In this document: piece by piece, positions 16,775 to 24,499 of the stretch | Layout of the letters: every line of letters starts with the position of its first letter | How positions within the stretch are numbered: position 1 is the stretch's first letter | Source of the DNA: CAYVWB01 sp964455395 | Lineage (GTDB): Bacteria > Desulfobacterota > Desulfovibrionia > Desulfovibrionales > Desulfovibrionaceae | Length of the DNA: 42,576 nt | Direction: 5' to 3' | NCBI GenBank assembly: GCA_964455395.1 | Contig: CAYVWB010000035.1 | Location: forward strand, 1-42,576 | Translations under genes and position numbers: made by a program | Notes under the pieces: generated by a model | Database searches by the model: none | What the model was told of the DNA's origin: nothing | What the model saw: only the letters and a program-made list of their open reading frames with translations

Positions 16775-17862
16775 GCCGGGGCCTCCAGGGCGTCGAGGAT
16801 GGGGGTGATGAAGTCGTCCGGGCTCGGCAACTCGCCGGGCATCATGCCGTGGAATGCGGAGTCCGCGTGGCGGCGCACGGCCAGCCGCACGTCCTCCACC
16901 ATCTGGCCCGTGTTGTGCTCGAAGGTGAGGAACCGCTTGCCTGCAGCGGCGTATTCCGCCAAGGCCTGCGTGGGGAAAGGAAAGAGGGTGATGGGTCGGA
17001 AGAGGCCGACTTTCCTGCCCTCCTTGCGCAAGGCGCGCACAGCGCTCTTGACGATGCGGCCCACCGAACCGAATGCGCAGACCACGAGGTCCGCGTCGTC
17101 GCAGAGGAAGGCTTCGCCCCGGGCGAGTTCGCCCATGGACTCGTACTTGGCGGCGAGCCGGCGGTTGTGACCGGCCAACGCGCCTTCCGTCAGGTGGAGG
17201 GATTTCAACAGACGCTCGGGTCGACCCTTGGCCCCTTCGAGCCGCCACTCGGCTCCCTCGGCGGCGTGGGGAGCGCGGGGGTCGTCGGCGGCGGGCGTCC
17301 ACGCGTCCACGGGCTCCTTCATCTGACCGAGGATGGCGTCGCCCAGCACCATGACAGGGTTGCGATAATGGAACGCCACGTGGAACGCCTCGATCATCAT
17401 GTCGTACGCTTCCTGACAGGTGGCCGGAGCCAGCACGAAGAGTCGGTAGTCCCCGTGTCCGCCGCCTTTCACGGCCTGGAAGTAGTCGCCTTGGGAGGGC
17501 CCGATGTCCCCCAGACCGGGACCGCCGCGGTTCATGTTCACCACCACGCCCGGGAGCTCGCTGCCCGCCATGTAGGAGAGCGACTCCTGCATGAGGGAGA
17601 CGCCCGGGCTGGAGGAGGACGTGAAGGCGCGCACGCCGCAGGCGGCGGCGCCCAGCAGCATGTTCACGGCGCCCACCTCGCTTTCGGCCTGGACGAACTC
17701 GCCCCCGGCTTCCGGAATGAGCTTGGACAAAAGCTCCGGGATGTCGTTCTGCGGCGTGATGGGGTAGCCGAAATAGCAGCGTGCGCCCGCGGCCAAGGCG
17801 CCGTGCGCCACGGCTTCGTTGCCTTTCAGGAAGAGCTTTCCGCTGGGGGAGGGCTGAGTCAT
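16771..17862 (-). CDS. vorB: 2-oxoacid:ferredoxin oxidoreductase, alpha subunit (VorB/KorA type)
   Basis: 363 residues from MTQPSPSGK, whose ATG overlaps the ferredoxin stop by four bases. The family stretch FGYPITPQNDIPELLSK, AESEVGAVNMLLGAAACG, TSSSSPGVSLMQE and GGPGLGDIGPSQGDYFQA is the pyruvate-ferredoxin-oxidoreductase N-terminal domain. With the four-gene order it fits branched-chain (Vor) or 2-oxoglutarate (Kor) enzymes; I cannot separate these by eye. The enzyme makes acyl-CoA and reduced ferredoxin, or runs reductively to fix CO2. Confidence 0.88.
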   Translation of the reverse strand: MTQPSPSGKLFLKGNEAVAHGALAAGARCYFGYPITPQNDIPELLSKLIPEAGGEFVQAESEVGAVNMLLGAAACGVRAFTSSSSPGVSLMQESLSYMAGSELPGVVVNMNRGGPGLGDIGPSQGDYFQAVKGGGHGDYRLFVLAPATCQEAYDMMIEAFHVAFHYRNPVMVLGDAILGQMKEPVDAWTPAADDPRAPHAAEGAEWRLEGAKGRPERLLKSLHLTEGALAGHNRRLAAKYESMGELARGEAFLCDDADLVVCAFGSVGRIVKSAVRALRKEGRKVGLFRPITLFPFPTQALAEYAAAGKRFLTFEHNTGQMVEDVRLAVRRHADSAFHGMMPGELPSPDDFITPILDALEAPA

Positions 17863-18095
17863 GACGCCGTCTCCTCGTCGCGCTGGGTGACTGGTTTGAC
17901 GACGCGGATGGCGAAGTCCGGGCAGATCATGGCGCACGCGGCGCAGCTGGTGCAGCCGTCGTCGTCCACCACTTCCACCACCTTGTAGCCTTGCTGGTTG
18001 AACCGCTCGGCCTGCGCGAGCGTCCCTTTGGGACAGATTTCCGCGCAGAGCAGGCAGCCTTTGCAGCGGTCTTCACGAATGGTCACCTTCGTCAT
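17859..18095 (-). CDS. 2-oxoacid:ferredoxin oxidoreductase, delta (2x4Fe-4S ferredoxin) subunit
   Basis: 78 residues with two complete ferredoxin motifs, CKGCLLCAEICP and CTSCAACAMICP. It passes electrons from the TPP centre to external ferredoxin. AAGGAGGG shortly upstream fixes the start. It is the first gene of the operon and overlaps the alpha subunit by four bases. Confidence 0.92.
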   Translation of the reverse strand: MTKVTIREDRCKGCLLCAEICPKGTLAQAERFNQQGYKVVEVVDDDGCTSCAACAMICPDFAIRVVKPVTQRDEETAS

Positions 18096-18138
18096 GGCGG
18101 CCCTCCTTGTCATCCAGAATGAATTCCCGACTCCTCCG

Positions 18139-18154
18139 GTCCCCGACCGGGGAC
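18139..18154. promoter_or_regulatory. Hairpin in the leader of the 2-oxoacid oxidoreductase operon
   Basis: Perfect dyad GTCCCC-GACC-GGGGAC between the predicted promoter and the ferredoxin gene. It could stabilise the mRNA or attenuate transcription; function unknown. Confidence 0.45.
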
Positions 18155-18163
18155 GGGTCGGGC

Positions 18164-18192
18164 ACTGTACGACATTTCTGAAACCTTTGCAA
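18164..18192 (-). promoter_or_regulatory. Sigma-70 promoter of the 2-oxoacid oxidoreductase operon
   Basis: On the - strand TTGCAA (18192-18187), 17 bases, TACAGT (18169-18164). Predicted start near 18157, about 60 bases before the first ATG. Confidence 0.55.
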
Positions 18193-18202
18193 AGCCGAGG
18201 AA

Positions 18203-18218
18203 TGTGAACTTCTTCACA
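18203..18218. promoter_or_regulatory. CRP/FNR-family type operator (TGTGA-N6-TCACA)
   Basis: TGTGA-ACTTCT-TCACA, a perfect match to the classical CRP palindrome. It lies ten bases upstream of the -35 of the oxidoreductase promoter, with its centre about 53 bases before the predicted start. That suggests control by a CRP/FNR-superfamily regulator, which I have not seen in this window. Confidence 0.55.
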
Positions 18219-18480
18219 CGCCAGGATTCGTGCCGGGTGCGTCAGATGAGGGATAGAGAGCCGCGGGACGTCGCTTCGCCGGACTGCAAGGGCGCAGCAC
18301 GCTCGAACGCACCCAGCCGGGACGTTGTCGGGTGGTTTCGCGAGGGGGGGCGGTCCTGGAGCGGCGGGTTCCAGGGCCGTTGCTGCGCGATACTTGTTCC
18401 GCGCGCCGCTGCGCGCCACGGTGGTCGGTCATTCGGCCGATTCGCGGAGCGACTCGGGGCCGCCTGTGCGTGCAGGCAGC

Positions 18481-18540
18481 GCGTCTGGGGGAGCGCCTGG
18501 GGGAGCGTCTGGGGGAGCGTCTGGGGGAGCGCCTGGGGGC
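18481..18540. repeat. Five copies of a 12-bp tandem repeat
   Basis: Unit GCGTCTGGGGGA or GCGCCTGGGGGA, five times in a row, ending ten bases before the stop of the xxGxF protein gene (which reads from the right). The rest of 18219-18550 contains no gene I can support. Confidence 0.85.
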
Positions 18541-18550
18541 GCTGCGTCGG

Positions 18551-18883
18551 CTACTCCTGGGGCGGCAGCTTGGCGTGCTTGGCGTACAGGAAGAACCCGA
18601 GCGCCCACCACCCCACGCCGAAGATGGAAGTGGTGAAGATTCCCACGGAGAAGAGCCCCACCGCGAAGACGCCCACGGAGAAGACGCCCGCCGCGAACAC
18701 CCCGGCTGCGAACTGGCCCGCGGCGAACACGCCGTAGGCGAACTGCCCCGCAGCAAAGTAGGCGGAGACGAAATCGCCGGCCTGGAAGATCCCCTCGTAG
18801 AAGAAGGAGAGGAAGACGCCGAGCAGGACGAGGCCCAAAACGACCTTGGGGACGATGGAGGGGATGAAGCCGGGCGCGCGCAT
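18551..18883 (-). CDS. Small protein of 14 uninterrupted xxGxF pentads
   Basis: 110 residues with AAGGAG upstream of the ATG. Residues about 12-28 form a hydrophobic helix, likely a membrane anchor. Residues 29-98 are 14 pentads in perfect register, each ending in F (one W) and almost all with G at position 3: YEGIF, QAGDF, VSAYF, AAGQF, AYGVF and so on to ALGFF. A polar tail follows (KHAKLPPQE). The five-residue period, with a large hydrophobic every fifth residue and a small one two before it, resembles pentapeptide-repeat beta-helices, but the sequence is far more hydrophobic. I do not recognise the family. Real coding is supported by the ribosome site and the regular protein pattern. Confidence 0.75.
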   Translation of the reverse strand: MRAPGFIPSIVPKVVLGLVLLGVFLSFFYEGIFQAGDFVSAYFAAGQFAYGVFAAGQFAAGVFAAGVFSVGVFAVGLFSVGIFTTSIFGVGWWALGFFLYAKHAKLPPQE

Positions 18884-18991
18884 GACGAAGCTCCTTGTGC
18901 TGACGGTTGCAGGAGCCTTTAGTCTAACCCGTACGCATGAAGAATGGATGACGTGACGGCGCGAATGCCCGAGCTTTCCCCGGCGGCGTCC

Positions 18992-20812
18992 TTACGCTTC
19001 CTTGCTGGCGTGGATGGCGCGGATGGAAGTGGAATACGCGTGGAAGACGTCGTCGCGGTCGATGAGGCCCACCATCTCGCCTGCTTCGTCCACCACGGGC
19101 ATCTGGCTCAGGTCCACGTCCACAAAGGCGAGCAGGGCGGTGTAGAGGTCGTCTTCCAGCTTGAGCGCCACAGGCTTGCGGGCCAGCTCCTTGACGAGGA
19201 TGATCTCGTAGAGCGCGTCCTCGAAGAGCACCTCCCGCACGTCCTGGATGGCGAGCACGCCGGTGAACTCGCCCTCGGCGTTGCGCACGGGGAAGACGAA
19301 TTCGTTGGTGCCGGCGATGATGTCCGTGAGCGCCTTGAGGGAGGTGGATTCCTCCAGCGTCGTCACCACGCCGGGGCGGTAGTGCTCCGCCACCGTGAGT
19401 CGCTCCAGGATGTTGATGGTGGCGTCGGTGATGTGCGCCGGGGACTCGAACTTGTTGTTTACCTGATTCTCGTAGAGCAACAGCTTGCGGCCCAGCACCA
19501 GACACAGCGCCGAAGCAAGCATGAGCGGCGCCAGCAGACCGTAGCCCTGCGTCAGCTCGCAGACCATCAGCAGCGGGCCGATGGGCGCGTTGGCCACCCC
19601 GGCGAAGAAGGCCGCCATGCCCACCAGCACGTACCCCCCCGGCGCCGTGACCACGTTGGGATAGAACGAGTGCGCCAGCGCGCCCACCACGCCGCCGCTC
19701 ATGCCGCCCACGAAGAGCGCTGGCGCGAACATGCCGCCGCTCATGCCGGAGCCGATGGTCACCGAGGTGGCCACCGTCTTCACCACGATGATGCCGAGCA
19801 TGAGCATGATGGAGAGCTCGCCCAGAATGGCGTCCTCCAACCAGCCGTACCCCCCAGTGAGCGCCTGCGGGAAGAGGAAGCCGATGACGCCCATGGTCAG
19901 TCCGCCCAGCGTCATGGAGATCACGATGCCCTTGCGCTGCCCCAGCCGCTCCCGGATGCTTCCGAAAACACGGTGCTTCATGAAGCCGAAGGTGTGCACG
20001 TAGAACCACCCCGTCAACGCGCAGAACGCCGCCAGCACGGCGTAGAAGATGAGCTCGATGGGGTTGTGGAACTCGAACTGCGGGATGCCGAACATGGGGT
20101 CCGTGCCGAAGAAGAACGTGAAGATGGTGTACGCGGTGACCGAGGAGAGCACAGAGGGCAGAATGGCCTCGGCTTCGAAGTCCTCGCGGTAGATCACCTC
20201 CACTGCGGTGAGGGCGCCGCCCAAAGGCGCGCGGAAGATGGCGCCCAGACCGCCGGCTGCACCCGCCAGCAAGAGGATGCGGCGTTCCTTGGCGGAGAGC
20301 TTGAACCGCTGCGCCACGTAGGAACCGATGCCCGCCCCGATCTGCGAGATGGGCCCCTCCCGACCGGCGCTGCCGCCGGAGGCGATGGTCAGAATGGAGG
20401 TCAACCCGCGGATGATCGGCGTCTTCGGCTTGATGAGGCCTTCCTCATGGTGGAACGCCTTGATCATGGCGTCCGTGCCGTCCGTGCCGCTCTCCACCGT
20501 CTCCGGAATGAAGCGCGCCACCAGCAGCCCCGTGACGAGCCCCACCGTCGTGGTGAACACGGGAGCCAGCCACGGCCGGTACGGCCCCGGCTCGCCGTGG
20601 AAGAGCGACTCCCCGGCTGGCGTGGGCAGGTTCAGCCCCGCCAGGGTCTGCAGCGCGTAGGATTTCAGGAACTCGATGCCTGCGAAGAAGCCCACCGCCG
20701 CGAACCCGGAGAGCACCCCCACGCCCAGTCCGAGGATGAGCCACCGGACGTAGTTGATCCGACGGTACGATCGCAGGAGGGACTGGGGCAGGGCGAGCAA
20801 GGGATGGGGCAT
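18992..20812 (-). CDS. CLC-family chloride channel/transporter with CBS pair
   Basis: 606 residues. Residues about 20-445 are the CLC membrane domain: the gating motif GSAGREGP with Glu152, the GAAGGLGAIFRAPLGG helix, the GSGMSGGMFAPALF loop and the conserved Tyr in GYGLLAP. Residues about 450-600 are two CBS domains that may bind nucleotides. The residue aligned with the proton glutamate (E203 in E. coli ClC) is Val206, as in CLC channels, so a passive channel is more likely than a Cl-/H+ exchanger. It starts 73 bp after the ribF stop and probably shares its transcript. Confidence 0.9.
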   Translation of the reverse strand: MPHPLLALPQSLLRSYRRINYVRWLILGLGVGVLSGFAAVGFFAGIEFLKSYALQTLAGLNLPTPAGESLFHGEPGPYRPWLAPVFTTTVGLVTGLLVARFIPETVESGTDGTDAMIKAFHHEEGLIKPKTPIIRGLTSILTIASGGSAGREGPISQIGAGIGSYVAQRFKLSAKERRILLLAGAAGGLGAIFRAPLGGALTAVEVIYREDFEAEAILPSVLSSVTAYTIFTFFFGTDPMFGIPQFEFHNPIELIFYAVLAAFCALTGWFYVHTFGFMKHRVFGSIRERLGQRKGIVISMTLGGLTMGVIGFLFPQALTGGYGWLEDAILGELSIMLMLGIIVVKTVATSVTIGSGMSGGMFAPALFVGGMSGGVVGALAHSFYPNVVTAPGGYVLVGMAAFFAGVANAPIGPLLMVCELTQGYGLLAPLMLASALCLVLGRKLLLYENQVNNKFESPAHITDATINILERLTVAEHYRPGVVTTLEESTSLKALTDIIAGTNEFVFPVRNAEGEFTGVLAIQDVREVLFEDALYEIILVKELARKPVALKLEDDLYTALLAFVDVDLSQMPVVDEAGEMVGLIDRDDVFHAYSTSIRAIHASKEA

Positions 20813-20885
20813 GACGACCTTGAAGAATGGACGAGCCGGGATGACAGGGCTGGCTTGCCGCGGGAATCCTCAACAGGGCGGCGGC

Positions 20886-21830
20886 CTACAGCTGCGCCTC
20901 GGGCGTGGCGAGGATGCGTCGCGCCAGGGCGGCGTCTTCCCGAATGCGCGCTGTGAGCTCCTCCGGTCCGGAAAACTTCTGCTCCGGTCGGATGTACTGG
21001 ACGAAGTGGACACGGATGTCGTGCTCGTAAATGGACTCCTCGAAATCGAAGAGATGGACTTCCACGGAAACCGCGGCTTCGCCATGGAAGGTGGGCTTCA
21101 CGCCGATGTTCGCCACCGCGGGAAAAATGCGGTCCTCCAGTTGCGCCCACACGGCGTAGACGCCGTGCTTCGGACGCACCTCGTTCTCCAGCAGCAGATT
21201 CGCCGTGGGAAAGCCCAGCAGCCGGCCGCGCTGTTCGCCGGTCACCACCTTGCCGCGCACCACGTAGAAGCGACCCAACAGAGGCCGTACATTGAAGACG
21301 TCCCCAGCCTTGATGAGGTCGCGGATGCGGGTGGAGCTGACGATGGCGTTGTTGATGACCACAGGCTCCACGCGCTCCACGGTGAACCCGAACTCCCGAC
21401 CCAGCTCGCAGAGCATGGCGAAGTCCCCTTGTCGGCCCTTGCCGAAGGTGTAGTCGTACCCCACCACCAGCTCCTTCACGTGCAGCCAATCCACCAGATG
21501 GGTCTTCACGAAGTCTCGTGGGGAAAGGTCCGCCATGGCGCGGTCGAACTCCAGCAGCATGGTCAGCTCCACGCCCAGCGCCTCGATGAGGTCCAGCTTC
21601 TGCTCCCGCACGGTGATGAACGGCGGCGTGTGTGGGCCCACCAGCACCTGCAGGGGATGCGGACAGAAGGTGATGACCGTGCTGACAAGGTCGCGGGCGC
21701 GGGCCTTGGCGAGCACGCGCTCGATGAGGCGCGCGTGTCCCTTGTGGACGCCGTCGAAGTTGCCGATGGTGGCGGCGGCGCCCTTGGCGACGGCCTCGGG
21801 TATTTCTGCGCGGTGGCGGGCGATGTCCAT
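20886..21830 (-). CDS. ribF: Bifunctional riboflavin kinase/FAD synthetase
   Basis: 314 residues. Phosphorylates riboflavin to FMN and adenylates it to FAD. The N-terminal nucleotidyltransferase domain shows AAATIGNFDGVHKGH, ITFCPHPLQVL and SSTRIRDLIKAGDV; the C-terminal kinase domain shows GRLLGFPTAN, the KHGVYAVWA strand and VANIGVKPTF. The start at MDIARHR gives the usual N-terminus, but no good ribosome site is seen; longer in-frame starts read low-complexity sequence. Confidence 0.93.
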   Translation of the reverse strand: MDIARHRAEIPEAVAKGAAATIGNFDGVHKGHARLIERVLAKARARDLVSTVITFCPHPLQVLVGPHTPPFITVREQKLDLIEALGVELTMLLEFDRAMADLSPRDFVKTHLVDWLHVKELVVGYDYTFGKGRQGDFAMLCELGREFGFTVERVEPVVINNAIVSSTRIRDLIKAGDVFNVRPLLGRFYVVRGKVVTGEQRGRLLGFPTANLLLENEVRPKHGVYAVWAQLEDRIFPAVANIGVKPTFHGEAAVSVEVHLFDFEESIYEHDIRVHFVQYIRPEQKFSGPEELTARIREDAALARRILATPEAQL

Positions 21831-21985
21831 GGAGGATGGAGAGCGTGAGCGCGTGGCGTGGGCAGGGGTTGCGTGCAGGCTGCGGAGTCGCGGGCGCCGG
21901 ACTTGCCGGTTCATCCCCAAGGCGGGGTTCACGGGGCTGGCCACGGGTCCGGAAGGTGTTCGGAACCCTACGACGACAGCGCATC

Positions 21986-22014
21986 AGCGTACCCCAAAGA
22001 CCGCATGCCTTCAA
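21986..22014 (-). promoter_or_regulatory. Possible sigma-70 promoter for ribF
   Basis: On the - strand TTGAAG (22014-22009), 17 bases, TACGCT (21991-21986). Back to back with the tRNA promoter at 22048. Confidence 0.4.
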
Positions 22015-22047
22015 GCCGCCCCCCGACGATTTTTTTTCAGGATCCGC

Positions 22048-22076
22048 TTGACGTCCGTCGCGGGGGTGTGTATCAA
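22048..22076 (+). promoter_or_regulatory. Sigma-70 promoter of tRNA-Leu
   Basis: TTGACG (22048-22053), 17 bases, TATCAA (22071-22076). The tRNA begins 15 bases after the -10. Confidence 0.6.
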
Positions 22077-22091
22077 TCGCTCCTCGCTGCT

Positions 22092-22178
22092 GCCGAAGTG
22101 GTGGAATTGGTAGACACGCTAGGTTCAGGGTCTAGTGGGGGCGACCCCGTGGAGGTTCGAGTCCTCTCTTCGGCACCA
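22092..22178 (+). tRNA. tRNA-Leu (anticodon CAG), CCA encoded
   Basis: Acceptor GCCGAAG (22092-22098) pairs with CTTCGGC (22168-22174), followed by A and CCA. Class II tRNA with a long variable arm (GTGGGGGCGACCCCG region). The anticodon loop TTCAGGG gives CAG, reading CUG. The T arm is GGAGGTTCGAGTCCTCT. Confidence 0.95.
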
Positions 22179-22253
22179 TATTTCCCGCGAAGGGCCGCCG
22201 TATCGGAGTCAGACCGACGGCGGCCCTTCGTGCGTCCAAAGCAGGGAGACCAG
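22141..22253 (+). repeat. 113-bp tandem duplication, copy 1 (tRNA-Leu 3' end plus hairpin)
   Basis: Begins in the variable arm of tRNA-Leu and continues through the hairpin downstream. It is repeated at 22332-22444, offset 191 bp, with about ten differences. Confidence 0.85.
22188..22230. terminator. Strong hairpin after tRNA-Leu
   Basis: Perfect 14-bp stem, CGAAGGGCCGCCGT (22188-22201) with ACGGCGGCCCTTCG (22217-22230). No T-tract follows, so it may be a Rho-assisted or processing structure. It sits between the tRNA and convergent genes and could act in both directions. Confidence 0.55.
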
Positions 22254-22331
22254 CCATCCGGTCGCGGCTTCTCAAGCGGCGGCGCTTGTTCCGTGCAGCT
22301 CGAGGAGGTGGAGGCCCCCTTCCGTGAAGCC

Positions 22332-22444
22332 GCGACCCCGTGGAGGTTCGAGTCCTCTCTACAGCGCCCTGTTTCCCGCGAAGGGCCGCCGTATCGGATT
22401 CTGACCGACGGCGGCCCTTCGTGCGTTCGAAGTAGGGAGACCAG
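22332..22444 (+). pseudogene. Duplicated tRNA-Leu 3' fragment and hairpin, copy 2
   Basis: Repeats the variable arm and T arm of tRNA-Leu, but the acceptor end has decayed (TACAGCGCC in place of TTCGGCACC) and there is no 5' half, so it cannot form a tRNA. The 14-bp hairpin is kept at 22379-22421. The 78 bp between the copies hold no recognisable gene. Confidence 0.75.
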
Positions 22445-22452
22445 GCCTCGCC

Positions 22453-22692
22453 TCAACGCCGTGACGAGCGCACGTCCCGCCAGCCCTTGTTCCGCAAGCG
22501 GGTGATGGGAAAGAGCAATCGCGCCAGAAGCAACGCCAGCATCGCCAGGGCGAAGCCGTGCCGGCCGGAGCTCGCGCCGAGAAAGCCGAAGGCCCAGTCC
22601 GCCGCCGTGAGCGCGAACAAGACGAGCAGCGTCCAGACGAGAATGGCTCTGGGGCCGCGCAGGCGTCGCAGGCGGGTCGGGAGCGGCGTCAT
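22453..22692 (-). CDS. Small two-helix membrane protein
   Basis: 79 residues with basic ends and two hydrophobic segments (about 16-38 and 46-61). Its ATG overlaps the TGA of the M48 protease gene (ATGA), so it is translationally coupled. No family recognised. It could be a partner or modulator of the protease; this is inferred only from the coupling. Confidence 0.6.
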   Translation of the reverse strand: MTPLPTRLRRLRGPRAILVWTLLVLFALTAADWAFGFLGASSGRHGFALAMLALLLARLLFPITRLRNKGWRDVRSSRR

Positions 22693-24212
22693 GGTGCGGG
22701 AGGGACGGGGGCGCCGCCGTCGCCCCGAGCTTGAGAGTCCACCTTGTGCGGCCCTTGCAGGGCGCCCGGTCTGTCCGGCCAGTCCGGTTCAACCAGAGTG
22801 TCCAGCGTGCTCAGGGCGCGTAGCCGCGCCAGGGCCGGCGGGTGGCTGTAGTGCGCCCACACGGCCAGAGGCGGCGGATCCGGATGCGCCAGCGAATCCG
22901 TGATGAGCTGTTTGAGCGCTCCGGCCATGGCCCCGGCGCCGCCCTGCGGCCCGTCTTCCCCGGCGGCGGGAGCGCGGGTGGGCTCGTACTTGGCGAAGTA
23001 GGCGTCCAGACTGCGCGCCGCAAAGGCGTCGGCGGCATACTCGCAGCGACGGCTGAAGGCGTTGGCGGCTGCTCCCAACAGCATGGTGAGCGGCGCAGCC
23101 GCAAGCCCGAAGCAGACCAGCCCGGCCGCGGCGTGCTCGGCGTTCACCCCGAAGGCTTCGTATAGCGCGGGGTCCCGGATGGCGAGACCCAGCAACAGGA
23201 AGACGAGGAAGCTCTTGCCCAGCGAGACGCCCACCAGCCTGGGAATGTGCCCCAGCCGGGAATGGCCCGTCTCGTGAGCGAGCACCGCCAGGGCTTGGTC
23301 GTCGTTCATCATGTCCAGCAGGGTGTCCAGCAGGGCCACACGCTTGCGGTGACCCAGGCCCGTCACGAAGGCGTTGCCCTTGCTCGACCGCCTGGAGCCG
23401 TCCATCACGTAGAGGCCGGTCACGTCCAGGCCCTGGTCCAGGGCGTACCGGGTGATGCGTGCGCGCAGGGGGCCTTCTTTCAACGGTGTGAATGTGTTGA
23501 AGAGCGGCAGCAGCAGCCACGGACCCAGCCACAGCATCCCCAGGGAGAACACCCCCACCACGGCCCAGCCCAGCAACCACGCCTGCCCCCCCGCCACGGC
23601 GAAGACCGCGATGACCGCCGCAGCCAGCGGGCCGCCAAGGACCACGGCCAGCGCCGCCCACTTCAGCCGATCCAGCAGAAACGTGCGCCATGTGGTGCGG
23701 TTGAAGCCGAAGCGTTCCTCCACCACGAACGTCGAGTGGATGGCGAAAGGCAGCGAAAGCGCCGAGGAAAGCAGTCCCAACAACCCGAGGAACACGAGCC
23801 CCCGCGAAAGCTGGTCCCCGAGGGCCAAGGAAGCCCCGGGCAAGACGCTGGGCAATGCGTTGGTGTGGGTCCCGGCCAGGCTCGCAGCCCCACTCCCGAC
23901 AAGCTCCCCGGCGAGTGCGTCCACCCAGCCCACGCCCCCAGCGAGCAGAAACGCCAGCACGACGCCCGCCGAAACCGCGTCCTGCACGGCGGCGGCCTTC
24001 GCCTTGGCGCGGGTGTACGCCACGAGCTTCTTCCATTGATCCGACGTGTAGAGCGAAGCCAGCGCCGCAGGCGGTTCGGGACCGAGTCGAGCCCGGGCGC
24101 GACGCCGGATCACGGCCTCCAGCACGGCGCCCCCGATGATGGCTGCGCAAGCGGCGAAGAGATAGAGGGTATCCATGTGAGAGCTCATACCACGCAGCGT
24201 CGGCGCCGTCAT
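22689..24212 (-). CDS. M48 family (STE24/CaaX-like) membrane metallopeptidase
   Basis: 507 residues if started at 24212, where AGGGG lies five bases upstream; shorter in-frame starts are at 24188 and 24176. Several membrane helices precede and follow the catalytic site. Zinc motif HETGH (in LAVLAHETGHSRLGH) and the third ligand in EYAAD downstream are intact. The N-terminal domain, with the FGFNRTTWRTFLLD segment, is typical of STE24-type CAAX proteases, integral membrane enzymes that in bacteria are linked to envelope quality control. Natural substrates are unknown. Confidence 0.87.
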   Translation of the reverse strand: MTAPTLRGMSSHMDTLYLFAACAAIIGGAVLEAVIRRRARARLGPEPPAALASLYTSDQWKKLVAYTRAKAKAAAVQDAVSAGVVLAFLLAGGVGWVDALAGELVGSGAASLAGTHTNALPSVLPGASLALGDQLSRGLVFLGLLGLLSSALSLPFAIHSTFVVEERFGFNRTTWRTFLLDRLKWAALAVVLGGPLAAAVIAVFAVAGGQAWLLGWAVVGVFSLGMLWLGPWLLLPLFNTFTPLKEGPLRARITRYALDQGLDVTGLYVMDGSRRSSKGNAFVTGLGHRKRVALLDTLLDMMNDDQALAVLAHETGHSRLGHIPRLVGVSLGKSFLVFLLLGLAIRDPALYEAFGVNAEHAAAGLVCFGLAAAPLTMLLGAAANAFSRRCEYAADAFAARSLDAYFAKYEPTRAPAAGEDGPQGGAGAMAGALKQLITDSLAHPDPPPLAVWAHYSHPPALARLRALSTLDTLVEPDWPDRPGALQGPHKVDSQARGDGGAPVPPAP

Positions 24213-24306
24213 CCGATCCCCTGATGAGTATTCGGGATACTCCGGAGTGTTGCGCGACGACTTGTACCGATCACGCCCGGCACAAGCCGCGCCACGTCGC
24301 TTCTGA

Positions 24307-24342
24307 CCGCGCCGAGCCTCCGGGCCGCGCCGAGCCTCCGGG
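24307..24342. repeat. 18-bp perfect tandem duplication
   Basis: Two identical copies of CCGCGCCGAGCCTCCGGG, followed by two shorter CGGTTCCGGG/CCGTTCCGGG units. Located in the 287-bp gap between the divergent M48 and Mut7-C genes, which is otherwise without a gene. Confidence 0.85.
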
Positions 24343-24419
24343 CGGTTCCGGGCCGTTCCGGGGATGTTCTGGGGCGCTGCACGGCGTCGTCCTCGCGGCT
24401 GGCCAGAGCAGGGGGGTCT

Positions 24420-24428
24420 TGGTATGCT
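24420..24428 (+). promoter_or_regulatory. Possible extended -10 promoter for the Mut7-C gene
   Basis: TGG-TATGCT gives an extended -10 (TGn plus a good hexamer). The -35 is poor (TGGCCA at 24400). Seventy bases before the start codon. Confidence 0.3.
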
Positions 24429-24499
24429 TTCAGCGAAGAGACGGCGCCATGCGGCGCGGACCCGCACAACGCAGACCATCGGGTTCGAGTGATCGGTTC

